Shown here piece after piece: positions 25,829 to 34,111 of a stretch of 64,000 bases of DNA (its first letter is position 1; each line of letters opens with the position of its first letter). The notes below the pieces were generated by a model that saw only the letters and a list, made by a program, of their open reading frames with translations, searched no databases and had not been told where the DNA came from. The position numbers and the translations under genes are program-made. Source of the stretch: UBA6623 sp965226435 (lineage in GTDB: Bacteria; Acidobacteriota; Terriglobia; Bryobacterales; UBA6623); NCBI GenBank assembly GCA_965226435.1, contig CBDDCY010000013.1, positions 1,364,001-1,428,000 on the forward strand, read 5' to 3'.

Positions 25829-26844
25829 TCAATCGAGACAAAGAGAAGACTGTTTCCAGAAAGCGGTAATCAAGCGCGGTTTGCGGCGCATTCGCCGCAG
25901 CGCTTTGCGGGCGCGCTCGTCGAGTTCCCAGTAGTCCTTCGGGCAGACGTTGGGCAACTCGTGCTGCTTCCAGTACGCCCAAATGTATTCCACCGGGTTC
26001 AACTCCGGCGCATAGGGCGGCAAGTACTCCGTTGCGATGTGATCCTCGGAGAGCTGGATGAACTCCCGCACCAGGCGGCTGCGGTGCGCCGGCAGCCGGT
26101 CCCAGACGATCAGCAGTGGGCCGTCGATGTGGCGCACCAAAGCCTTCAGGAAGTCGATGACCTCCAGCTCGCCGATCGCGCCGGGATAGAGCCGGAAGTA
26201 AAAGTTGCGCAACGTCAGCCCGGCCGACACCGACAGCTTGTCCCAGTTGAAGTTGAACTCCAACACCGGTGTCTCGCCGCGCGGCGCCCAGGTGCGGCAA
26301 CGATGCGGCTTCTGACTCAATCCGCTTTCGTCGATGAAGACGATCGTACGTTCTTCTTTGCGGGCTTTTTTTTAATGGCCGGCCAAGTCTTGCGCTGCCA
26401 GCCGCGGATGGCCTCTTCGTTGCGCTCCCGCGCTTTGCCGACGGGCCGTTGCGGGCTCCAACCGAGCGCCCGCGGGATCTTCCAGACATGGCCCTCGTGA
26501 TAGCGCACGCCGAACTCGTCTCCGATCAGACGAGCGACCCGCGGACAGCTCCACAGCGGCGTCGGGAAGCCGTGCGCCTCGGGGCCTTCCAGCAGCAACG
26601 CCTCGAGGCGTTCGAGCTGCGCGGCGTCCAACAGCGGCTTACGGCCGGCGCGGCCGGCCTGGCGCAACCCGGCTTCGCCGTCACGCCGGTATCGTCGCAG
26701 CCACTCGCTGACGCTTTGCCGCGCGACCTTCAATCGCCTCGCTGTCTCGGACTGACTACAGCCTTGCTCGACCAACCGGATCGCTTTGAAACGGCGCTTC
26801 TCCAGGGCCTCGAAATCCCGCCGTACGCCTTTTGTATTTCCCAT
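25829..26844 (-). CDS. IS630-family transposase, two frames joined by a -1 frameshift
   Basis: The first frame (26317-26844 from ATG 26844, MGNTKGVRRDF) encodes a helix-turn-helix and linker: CSQSETARRLKVARQSVSEW and WSCPRVARLIGDEFGV. The second frame (ending 25829) encodes the DDE catalytic part: TIVFIDESGLSQ with the first Asp, LLIVWDRLPAHRS with the second Asp, and PPYAPELNPVEYIW with the Glu. They overlap around an A8 run (26366-26373), where a -1 slip on A AAA AAG gives one full-length transposase. Length and motif order are those of IS630. An upstream ATG at 26880 is possible but lies very near the IS end. Confidence 0.88.
26365..26371 (-). promoter_or_regulatory. Slippery heptamer for -1 programmed frameshifting
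   Basis: Read on the minus strand, ATT AAA AAA AAG CCC contains A AAA AAG in the correct phase for tandem -1 slippage. The shift moves ribosomes from the HTH frame to the DDE frame, which begins ARKEERTIVFIDES. This is a common arrangement in IS elements. I did not identify a stimulatory structure. Confidence 0.65.
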
Positions 26845-26881
26845 ACATACAAAGACGTACGTACCCCAAAAAGGTGTCACT

Positions 26882-28237
26882 TTATTTTGCGAGACTCAAT
26901 AGGTTCATGAACTGCCATCCCGACAAGTCGCCCAGCTTACGCTCAACCCCACCGAGGGCGGGCACTTGGATCACCTCCGCCTCCGCCCCTCGTCCCACTC
27001 TTCTAATAAAGGCGATGTAGCGGCCATCAGGCGACCAGGCGGGGTGACCCTCTTCGGCCTGGTCATTAGTCAGCCGCAGGGGCCGGCCCGCGCCGATCAA
27101 CTGCACGTAGATGTCGAAGTTGTCTTGATCGGGGCCGTTCCACGAATAGGCCACCTGGTTGCCCTCGGGCGAAATCGCCGGCGTTCGCTCGATGCCGGTG
27201 TGGCTGGTGATGGGAACGGGCCTGAGCGCTGTCGGCACGGGTTGCGTTCCCGGTTCCGAACTCGAAGACCCCAACCAATAAGCCGCGCCCAACAACGCGG
27301 CGGCCGCAAGCGCCGCCAGACCGCCGTAGAGCATTCGTCGACCATTGCCGGTGACGGGCGGTCGTACCGCTTCCGTGGGTCGTCGCGCCGTCCCTTTCGT
27401 CGTATGCCCCGAGAGCGCACCCCGCAGCGCCCTCAGGTCCACCAGCAACTCGTCCACATGCTGATAACGCTCGTCGGGCCTTTTCGCCATCGCTTTGCCG
27501 ACAAGACGGTCCAGGTCGGTCGGCACGCGTGTTCGCAGCGCCGTCGGCGGTTCCGGCTCTCTATTGACGATGGCGTAGAGAACCGCCTGCTCCTTTTCGC
27601 CCTCGAAAGGCAACTGTCCCGTGACCATTTCGTAAATCACCACCGCCAACGACCAAATATCAGTGCGCCGGTCGGTCGGCTTGCGTTCGACCTGCTCGGG
27701 CGACATATAGGCCGGCGTCCCCAGAATCGTCTGGGTCTTGGTCAACTTCGACCCCTCGGCAAGCTGCGCCAACCCGAAGTCCAGGATCTTGACTTGCCCC
27801 CGCGGCGTCAGCATCAAGTTCGAACTCTTGATATCGCGATGAACAACCCCTTTCTCATGCGCCGCCTGTAGGCCCGAGGCCGCTTGTATCGCGATATCGA
27901 GCGCTTGGTCGATCGGCAGCGGACGATCGAGGACCATCTGTTTGACCGTCCGTCCGTCGACGAGGGCCATCGCCATGAAGGTAACCCCGTCGGCCTCGTC
28001 GATTTCGTGAATCGTACAGATGTTCTCGTGGTCGAGCGCGGCGGCGGCCTTCGCCTCGCGAAAGAAGCGAGCCTTGGCGTCGGCGTTTTCGAGAGCCGCC
28101 GCCGAAAGGAACTTCAGCGCGACAGGCCGCTCGAGTTTGGTGTCGACGGCTTTGTAAACCACACCCATCCCGCCCTCGCCGAGTTTCTCGGCAATGCGGT
28201 AGTGAGATAGAGTCGTGCCGATCATGCCCAGTGCCAA
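26882..28237 (-). pseudogene. 5' part of an IS-split Ser/Thr kinase: kinase domain, TM and propeller start
   Basis: Encodes a complete Hanks-type kinase domain (GEGGMGVVY at 19-28, VALKF, HRDIKSSN, DFGLAQ, GTPAYMSPEQ) with all catalytic residues. A juxtamembrane linker and one membrane helix (LYGGLAALAAAALLGAAYWLG near 325-345) follow, then the first PD40 blades (PAISPEGNQVAYSW, PAWSPDGRYIAFI). It is open to WQFMNL, then runs into the IS630 element and stops after LLSLAK. The truncated product could still be a membrane-anchored kinase with a partial sensor. Joined with 24422-25806 it gives 906 residues. It is about as similar to the kinase at 23216-24274 as recent duplicates would be. Confidence 0.88.
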
Positions 28238-28340
28238 GCGCCGCGAATCCGCCCCTCCGCAAAATTGTACCGCCTAGCGCACCCCTTTCTAGGAAAAGCC
28301 GTCGATCTTTTTGGCTGTTTCGTGCTTAGCCTATGCTTAG

Positions 28341-28408
28341 CCTGCATTTCTCACCAAGTGTCGAGCCGAAGTGCATGAGAGGGCCGTCAGTACGAGACGC
28401 GGGCCGCT
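28341..28408. repeat. Family E element, left-end fragment
   Basis: About 68 bp match the left portion of the family E elements at 17281 and 36359, starting with the same cctgcatttctcaccaa. The homology stops near 28408 and no right end follows. Together with the next two entries it fills the 28238-28951 gap, which has no gene I can support. Confidence 0.65.
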
Positions 28409-28489
28409 CAGGGAAGCAGTCACCGGCCGCGCCGGCTCATTCAGACAAGAAACTTGGTAGGACGATTGAATTTCGAACAGTCTTGTCCC

Positions 28490-28880
28490 CGGTAGCGACC
28501 GGCACTCTTGCCGGTCCTAGTGTAGTGCGTCAATCAGACCGTAACTTATCGTGAACTACTTTGCCGCGTAGCGATGGGAGAGGGAGGCCGTACCACCCAA
28601 GGCGCCCGCTCTGACGCGGGAGACTTGAGCCGCGTTCACGCGGCTTGGTGTTCCCTAGACTAGACCAGTCGTTTACGGCTGGTGGGCCAAGCACCCTGAA
28701 GGTCGTCAGCCCGTTTCAACGGGCTTACCCGTTTAGCCACCGCGATCGATAAGTTGCGGTATTAGTGACCCACTACACTAGCCCACGGTTGAGACAAGCT
28801 CTCAGCTTGTCTCTCGATCTTCTACATCGACATCCGGCAGCGCCGGTTTCCCGTGGGGCCCGTCTCCAGGCCCGCCCATT
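28490..28880. repeat. Family I repeat interrupted by the family F MITE
   Basis: Segments 28490-28516 and 28782-28880 match the continuous sequence 49769-49894: cggtagcgaccggcactc, then gagacaagctctcagcttg, then a family G-like palindrome. The family F element is inserted between them. Confidence 0.7.
28517..28781. mobile_element. Family F MITE, about 265 bp, TA-flanked
   Basis: Terminal inverted repeats of about 35 bp: ctagtgtagtg...aacttatcg at 28517-28551 and its imperfect complement at 28747-28781. It has no open frame of note. The interior holds several short hairpins (gccgcgttcacgcggc, agcccgtttcaacgggct). The related site at 49790-49806 lacks the element (ccggtcccagcccacgg), so this is an insertion. 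The TA inside each terminal ctag can be read as a duplicated TA target, as for IS630/Tc1-type MITEs. Confidence 0.75.
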
Positions 28881-28951
28881 CCTCAACCCGCCCAATTTAA
28901 GTTTCAGGGCGAGCCCTCCTCTACACGATTCCGCAATTCGTCCGGGAGGAC

Positions 28952-30712
28952 TCAAAATGCGTGGGGCAGGTGCTCGACCGCGCGCTTCGCTGCCTCTTCC
29001 TCGGTCAACTCGATTTCACCCTGCCCCGCCCACTGCGGCAGAAAGTCGAAATCGCAGCCCTCGTCGGCCTGTAGAGTGTGGTCGATATACAGCCGCCCAT
29101 AACCGCGGTCGTAGTGCCGCGGACGCGGCTTCCAGGCGGCCAGCCTTTGCGCGATCTCCTCGTCGGAAACCAGCAGATTGATCTTGCGGTTTTCAACGTC
29201 CAGCTCGATCTGGTCGCCGTTTTGAACAATCGCCAGCGGCCCCCCGATCGCCGCCTCGGGCGAAATGTGCAGCACGACCGTGCCGTAGCTCGTGCCGCTC
29301 ATCCGAGCGTCCGAGATCCGCACCATGTCCTCGACGCCTTGCTTGAGCAACTTCGCCGGGATCGGTAGGTTGCCGTATTCGGGCATTCCCGGCCCGCCCG
29401 TCGGACCGCCGTTCTTCAGCACCATCACGCAGTTCTCTTCGATGTCGAGATCCGGATCGTCGTGACGAGTCATGAAATCGTCGTGGTCTTCAAACACCAC
29501 CGCGCGTCCGGTGTGCTTGAGCAAGCGCTTCGTCGCGGCGCTTGTCTTGATCACCGCGCCGTTGGGGGCCAGGTTGCCGTGGAGAATCACCGTGCCGCCC
29601 TTGCTCTCGACCGGGTTGTCGAGCGGGCGGATCACGTCGGGGTTATAGCATTCCGCCGAGGCGACGTTTTCTCCCATCGTCTTGCCGGTCACCGTAATCG
29701 CGTCGCCATGCAGCAGTGCCTCGAGCCGTTTCATGACCACCGGTATGCCGCCGGCATAATACATGTCCTCCATCAGGTGCTCGCCCGACGGCACGACATT
29801 CGTAATCATCGGCGTCGTGCGCGAGATTTCGTCAAACAGCGACAGCGGCAACTTGATCCCCAGCCGCGCCGCGATAGCGACCAGGTGAATGATGGCGTTC
29901 GTCGAGCCGCCGATCGCCATATCGACGCGGATAGCGTTTTCGATCGACTCCTGAGTCAGAATTTGTGACGGCCGTAGATCTTCCCAAACCATTTCAACAA
30001 TGCGCTCCCCGCTGCGCTGCGCGCTTTCGTAACGGCGCGAATCAACGGCCGGGATATTGGCGCTACCGGTCAGCGTCATGCCCAGCGCTTCGGCCAGGCT
30101 CGTCATCGTCGACGCCGTTCCCATCACCATGCAATGCCCGGCGCTGCGCGACATGCAGGACTCCATCTCGCACCAATCCTCTTCGCTGATGCGGCCGGCC
30201 CGCAGTTCGTCCCAGTAGCGCCAAACATCGGTTCCCGAGCCGATCTCCTTGTTCTTGAACATGCCCCGCAACATCGGCCCGCCGGGAACGACGATCGCGG
30301 GTAAGTCGGCGCTCGCCGCGCCCATCAACTGCGCCGGGGTCGTCTTGTCGCAGCCGCACAGCAAAACCACGGCGTCGATCGGGTTGGCGCGAATCGATTC
30401 CTCGACGTCCATCGCCATCAAATTGCGGAACATCATCGAAGACGGCCGCATATAGGGCTCGCCGAGCGAAATCGTCGGGAACTCCAGCGGGAACCCGCCC
30501 GCCGACCAAACGCCCCGCTTGACGGCCTCGGCGACTTCTCTCAGATGGGAGTTGCAGCTCGTCAACTCACTCCAGGAATTGCAAATTCCGATGACCGGTT
30601 TGTTTTGGAAGACAGTGGTCGGGTACCCCCTCATCCATGAGCGATGGATGAAGCCGAGCTTATCCTTGCGCCCGAACCAATCTTGACTGCGCAGCGTGCG
30701 TTTTTTGTCCAT
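28952..30712 (-). CDS. IlvD/Edd-family dehydratase, probably a sugar-acid dehydratase
   Basis: Fe-S enzyme of 586 residues that dehydrates a 2,3-dihydroxy acid to the 2-keto-3-deoxy acid. Conserved parts: GICNSWSELTSCNSHLREVA near 42-61, CGCDKTTPAQLMG near 119 (cluster Cys), AGHCMVMGTASTM near 190 (cluster Cys), AIGGSTNAIIHLVAIA near 265, and ARMSGTSYGTVVLH near 470. GCDKTTPAQ and the overall length resemble pentonate (L-arabinonate or D-xylonate) dehydratases more than biosynthetic IlvD. No ilv genes are adjacent. It may act after a lactonase such as the amidohydrolase at 15806. That link is an inference. Transcribed alone, with a start at ATG 30712. Confidence 0.85.
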   Translation of the reverse strand: MDKKRTLRSQDWFGRKDKLGFIHRSWMRGYPTTVFQNKPVIGICNSWSELTSCNSHLREVAEAVKRGVWSAGGFPLEFPTISLGEPYMRPSSMMFRNLMAMDVEESIRANPIDAVVLLCGCDKTTPAQLMGAASADLPAIVVPGGPMLRGMFKNKEIGSGTDVWRYWDELRAGRISEEDWCEMESCMSRSAGHCMVMGTASTMTSLAEALGMTLTGSANIPAVDSRRYESAQRSGERIVEMVWEDLRPSQILTQESIENAIRVDMAIGGSTNAIIHLVAIAARLGIKLPLSLFDEISRTTPMITNVVPSGEHLMEDMYYAGGIPVVMKRLEALLHGDAITVTGKTMGENVASAECYNPDVIRPLDNPVESKGGTVILHGNLAPNGAVIKTSAATKRLLKHTGRAVVFEDHDDFMTRHDDPDLDIEENCVMVLKNGGPTGGPGMPEYGNLPIPAKLLKQGVEDMVRISDARMSGTSYGTVVLHISPEAAIGGPLAIVQNGDQIELDVENRKINLLVSDEEIAQRLAAWKPRPRHYDRGYGRLYIDHTLQADEGCDFDFLPQWAGQGEIELTEEEAAKRAVEHLPHAF

Positions 30713-30832
30713 AAAGCCTGATTGCTCCCCGACCCGAGATTATACGTGCTTCCCGCAACCCCGCGAATGGCGCGCGGGGTAAGAACACAGCCGCGGACGG
30801 AAGTCCATGTTCCCGAACGGCCGGGCACTGGG

Positions 30833-32056
30833 TCAGATCGTGACCTTCGCCCATTTCTTGCCCATTTGCAGCGTCAACTCCACGTCCGCCGGACTGAGTT
30901 CCAAGCTCATCTCGCGATGTTTCACGCCGTTAATGGATACCGCGCCCTCGCGCAGTTTGCGGTTGGCCTCGCCGCCTGATTTGCAGAGCCCGATTTCCCG
31001 CAGCAGCTTATCGACGCGAATGGTTTCACCGTCGCGCAACGCCTCGGGCAGAGCGAAGACGGGCATGTCGGCGGGCGCTTGTCCTTGTTGCACGACTTTG
31101 CGAAAAGCCTCCGCGCCGCGTTCGGCTTCCGCGGCGGAATGAAAGTCGGTCACGATCGAGGCCGCCAGATCCATCTTGGCCTGCATCGGGTGTAGCTCGC
31201 CCTTTTCGACCTTGACGCGTAACGCGCGAATGTCGGCCAGGCTGGTGTAGGTCAGCAATTCGTAATAGCGGTACATCAGCTTGTCGCTGATCTGCATCAC
31301 CTTGCGGAACATCACCTCGGGCCGTTCGGTAATCCCGATGTAGTTGTCGAGCGACTTCGACATTTTTTGCACGCCGTCGAGGCCTTCGAGCAACGGCAGG
31401 GTCACGACGATTTGCGGCGGTTGTCCGAAGTCTCTTTGAATCTCGCGCCCGACCAGCAAGTTAAACTTCTGATCCGTGCCGCCCATTTCGACATCGGCTT
31501 CGAGCGCGACCGAATCGTAAGCCTGGGTTAGCGGATAGAGAAATTCGTGGATCGAGATCGGGTGCCCGCCCTTGAAACGTTTGCTGAAATCGTCGCGCTC
31601 CAAGATGCGCGCCACTGTGTAGCGCGAGCAGAGTCGAATGAGATCCTCGAAGCCCAACTTCATCAGCCATTCGCTGTTGAAACGGACCTCGGTCTTCTCC
31701 GGGTCGAGGACCTTGAAGACCTGCTCCTTGTAAGTCTCGGCATTGGCCGCGATTTGCTCCTTGGTCATCGGAGGACGCGTGGCACTGCGCCCACTGGGGT
31801 CACCAATCAAGCTTGTGCCGTCGCCGATCATAAAGATGACCGTGTGGCCTAGGTCCTGGAAATGTTTCATCTTCCGCAGGATGACGGTGTGGCCGACGTG
31901 GATATCCGGGGCGGTGGGGTCGAAACCGACCTTCACACGCAAGGGCCGACCCTGCTTATCGGCGTCGATCAGGCGTTGCCGCAGATCCTCCTCGCGGATG
32001 ATCTCGACTGCTCCTTTCGAGAGGTATTCGATTTGTTCGTCGAGCGTGAGATTCAT
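30833..32056 (-). CDS. tyrS: Tyrosyl-tRNA synthetase
   Basis: Charges tRNA-Tyr with tyrosine, cytoplasmic and essential. It has 407 residues and class I signatures: the HIGH-equivalent DIHVGHTVIL near 47-56 and the KMSKS loop QKMSKSLDNY near 230. The C-terminus carries an S4-like RNA-binding domain (IRVDKLLREIGLCKSGGEA). HVGH rather than HIGH and the overall length point to the TyrZ-like bacterial subtype. It lies downstream of purN, 35 bp from its stop, on the same strand. The purM-purN-tyrS order suggests an operon. Confidence 0.95.
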   Translation of the reverse strand: MNLTLDEQIEYLSKGAVEIIREEDLRQRLIDADKQGRPLRVKVGFDPTAPDIHVGHTVILRKMKHFQDLGHTVIFMIGDGTSLIGDPSGRSATRPPMTKEQIAANAETYKEQVFKVLDPEKTEVRFNSEWLMKLGFEDLIRLCSRYTVARILERDDFSKRFKGGHPISIHEFLYPLTQAYDSVALEADVEMGGTDQKFNLLVGREIQRDFGQPPQIVVTLPLLEGLDGVQKMSKSLDNYIGITERPEVMFRKVMQISDKLMYRYYELLTYTSLADIRALRVKVEKGELHPMQAKMDLAASIVTDFHSAAEAERGAEAFRKVVQQGQAPADMPVFALPEALRDGETIRVDKLLREIGLCKSGGEANRKLREGAVSINGVKHREMSLELSPADVELTLQMGKKWAKVTI

Positions 32057-32091
32057 GGAATTGAGGCGAGGCCGGTCGGTGCTCGCCGCGA

Positions 32092-32691
32092 TTAGTTACG
32101 GATCACCCGTCGGCCCTCGACGCGGAACTTACCGCTCAATACCAGGTTAATCGCTTCGGTGTAGATGCGGTGCTCCTCTCTAAGAATGCGCGCCGAGAGG
32201 GTGTCTTCGGTGTCGTCGTCGAGGATCGGCACCGCGGCCTGAATCAGGATCGGCCCGGCGTCGAGATGCTCGTCGACGAAATGCACCGTGCAGCCGGAAA
32301 ACTTCACGCCGTGTTCGAGCGCCTGATGTTGCGCCTCGAGCCCGGGGAACGACGGCAGCAGCGAGGGATGAATGTTCAAAACGCGGTTCGGAAACGCGCT
32401 GACGAAGGAAGCGCTCAGCAACCGCATGAAACCCGCCAAGCAAACCATGTCGACGTGCTTTTCCTGGAGCAGCGCGACGACTTGGCGATCGTAGTCTTCG
32501 CGTTGAAGGCCCTTCGAGGGGATACACACGGCCTCGATGCCGCGTTCGCGGGCGCGTTCGAGCCCCCGCGCCGTCGGCTTGTTGCTAACAACAACCGCGA
32601 TTTCGGCGGGTATCTTCCCCTCGGCCACGCTGTCGGCGATGGCCTCGAAGTTCGAGCCCCGGCCCGAAAGCAAAATCCCCAGCTTTTTCAT
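32092..32691 (-). CDS. purN: Phosphoribosylglycinamide formyltransferase
   Basis: Transfers formyl from 10-formyl-THF to glycinamide ribonucleotide, step 3 of purine synthesis. 199 residues, starting MKKLGILLSGRGSNFEAI with the phosphate-binding SGRGSN. LNIHPSLLPSFPG carries the catalytic His, with the catalytic Asp in VDEHLDAGPILIQ. The ATG at 32691 overlaps the purM stop by 4 bp (ATGA), indicating translational coupling. A longer in-frame start inside purM would add an Arg-rich leader and is rejected. Confidence 0.95.
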   Translation of the reverse strand: MKKLGILLSGRGSNFEAIADSVAEGKIPAEIAVVVSNKPTARGLERARERGIEAVCIPSKGLQREDYDRQVVALLQEKHVDMVCLAGFMRLLSASFVSAFPNRVLNIHPSLLPSFPGLEAQHQALEHGVKFSGCTVHFVDEHLDAGPILIQAAVPILDDDTEDTLSARILREEHRIYTEAINLVLSGKFRVEGRRVIRN

Positions 32692-33725
32692 TCGTAACGG
32701 ACCCTTCGACGCCCTTTCGCGATCGAGCCGACTAGGTAGGCCGGTTCGTTGATTTCGGCCAATAGCTCCAAGGCGCGTTTGCGGCGCCGGCCGGGTACGG
32801 CGACGATCATCCCCAACCCCATGTTGAAAGTCCGGAGCATCTCGTCGCGCCCGACATGACCGATTTCGTCGAGCAACTCGAAAATCGGCAACACCGGCCA
32901 CGAGCCGAGCGTAATGCGGGCGCCGAGGCCTTTCGGCAGCATACGCGGTGTATTGTCGGTAATACCGCCTCCGGTGATGTGCGCGGCCCCTCGCAGCAGC
33001 TTCGCTTCCATGAGCGCGCGTAACGGCCCAAGATAGCTGCGGTGTACTTTGAGCAGCGCGGCTCCGGCGGTGGTTCCGAGCGCCGCGACCTTGGTTCCGG
33101 GCTTGAAGCCGGCGGTTTCGAAAAACAGCTTCCGCGCCAGCGAGTAACCATTGGTGTGGAGCCCGGTCGAAGGCAGCCCGATCAGCGCGTCGCCCTCGCG
33201 AATCTTCGTTCCGTCGAGGACCCGCGCCCTCTCGGCCGCCCCGACGATAAACCCGGCCAAGTCGTATTCCCCGGCGGCGTACATGTCGGGCATTTCGGCC
33301 GTCTCGCCGCCGATCAGCGCGCAGCCGTTTTCGCGGCAGGCCGTGCTGAGCCCCTTCACGACGGCGGCGGCCACCGTGCTGTCCAGTTTCCCCGTGGCGA
33401 AATAGTCGAGGAAAAACAACGGTCGCGCTCCCTGCACGGCGATATCATTGACGCAGTGATTGACCAGATCTTGCCCCACCGTGTCGTGCCTGCCCGTCGC
33501 GAAGGCGACTTTCAACTTCGTCCCCACCCCGTCGGCCGAGCTGATCAGTACCGGTTTCTTGAATTCCCCCGGCAGCGCGTACGAGGCTCCGAACGATCCG
33601 ATCCCGGCGAGAACGTTGGCGTTGAAAGTCCCTCGAACCAGACGCTTTATCTTCGCCGTTGTCCGGTCGGCCTCCGCGAAGCTGACGCCCGCATCGGCAT
33701 AACGGATGGAGGGAGCTTTAGCCAT
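32688..33725 (-). CDS. purM: Phosphoribosylformylglycinamidine cyclo-ligase
   Basis: Closes the imidazole ring of AIR with ATP in purine synthesis. 345 residues with family motifs: YADAGVSFAEADRTTAKIK at the N-terminus, SSADGVGTKLKVAF near 65, NHCVNDIAVQGARPLFFLDYFATG near 95, GGETAEMP near 145, and GLPSTGLHTNGYSLARK near 195. The start is ATG 33725, and the 3' end overlaps purN. It is the promoter-proximal gene of the purM-purN(-tyrS) run. Confidence 0.95.
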   Translation of the reverse strand: MAKAPSIRYADAGVSFAEADRTTAKIKRLVRGTFNANVLAGIGSFGASYALPGEFKKPVLISSADGVGTKLKVAFATGRHDTVGQDLVNHCVNDIAVQGARPLFFLDYFATGKLDSTVAAAVVKGLSTACRENGCALIGGETAEMPDMYAAGEYDLAGFIVGAAERARVLDGTKIREGDALIGLPSTGLHTNGYSLARKLFFETAGFKPGTKVAALGTTAGAALLKVHRSYLGPLRALMEAKLLRGAAHITGGGITDNTPRMLPKGLGARITLGSWPVLPIFELLDEIGHVGRDEMLRTFNMGLGMIVAVPGRRRKRALELLAEINEPAYLVGSIAKGRRRVRYE

Positions 33726-33786
33726 GGACGATCATTATCCCCTACTCGGCGGGACTATGCGTCCGTGGCGACACAGGCAGAGGCCT

Positions 33787-33949
33787 AACCTGAAACTTCA
33801 AATTTCGAGCTACCCGAAGACTCACAACTGCTACCAATAGATCGGACTTTCACCCACCCGAGCCGAGCCGCCGCGCGGCGCGGTCCCGGCCAACCCTTCG
33901 ACCAAGTTTCTCCCCTGAACGATCCGCCGCGGCCGGTGGCGCCACTAGG
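33787..33949 (-). repeat. Family C repeat, copy 2
   Basis: An uninterrupted copy running from cctgaaacttcaaatttcg to gtggcgccactag, with the central GC palindrome in which family A is inserted in the copy at 5822. The remaining bases up to 34111 hold the leader of the DUF1501 gene. tataat at 34062-34067 is a possible -10 box, but I see no well-spaced -35. Confidence 0.75.
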
Positions 33950-34111
33950 CCGGCTGGGGCGTATCCGGCTCGGGTCGTCATGCGTCTCCGCCCGAGCAAT
34001 ACGCCCCAAAAAAACTTGCGTGAATTCCATACTTTAGGGGCTTGTCGCAGTCGATACTGCGTATAATAGGATCGGGTGCTGGTGTGCCCGCTACTTAAGG
34101 AGGGCTTGGTT

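Larger units (their letters stand above)
25807..26899. mobile_element. IS630-family insertion sequence, 1,093 bp
   Basis: Terminal inverted repeats ctgagtctcgca (25807-25818) and tgcgagactca(a) (26888-26899) flank a two-frame transposase gene. Both ends are bordered by TA (25805-25806 and 26900-26901), the TA target duplication characteristic of IS630/Tc1-type elements. Removing the element and one TA gives an uninterrupted reading frame through the kinase gene, which fixes the boundaries to the base. The near-perfect ends and intact frames suggest a recent insertion. Confidence 0.9.

Noticed and set aside
28952..30712. Biosynthetic dihydroxy-acid dehydratase ilvD
   Set aside because: GCDKTTPAQ-type motif and context are closer to sugar-acid dehydratases, and no branched-chain amino acid genes are nearby. 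Not fully excluded.
34039..34067. Sigma-70 promoter before the DUF1501 gene
   Set aside because: tataat at 34062-34067 is perfect, but the only -35-like sequence (ttgtcg) is 14 bases away, so it was not annotated as a promoter.
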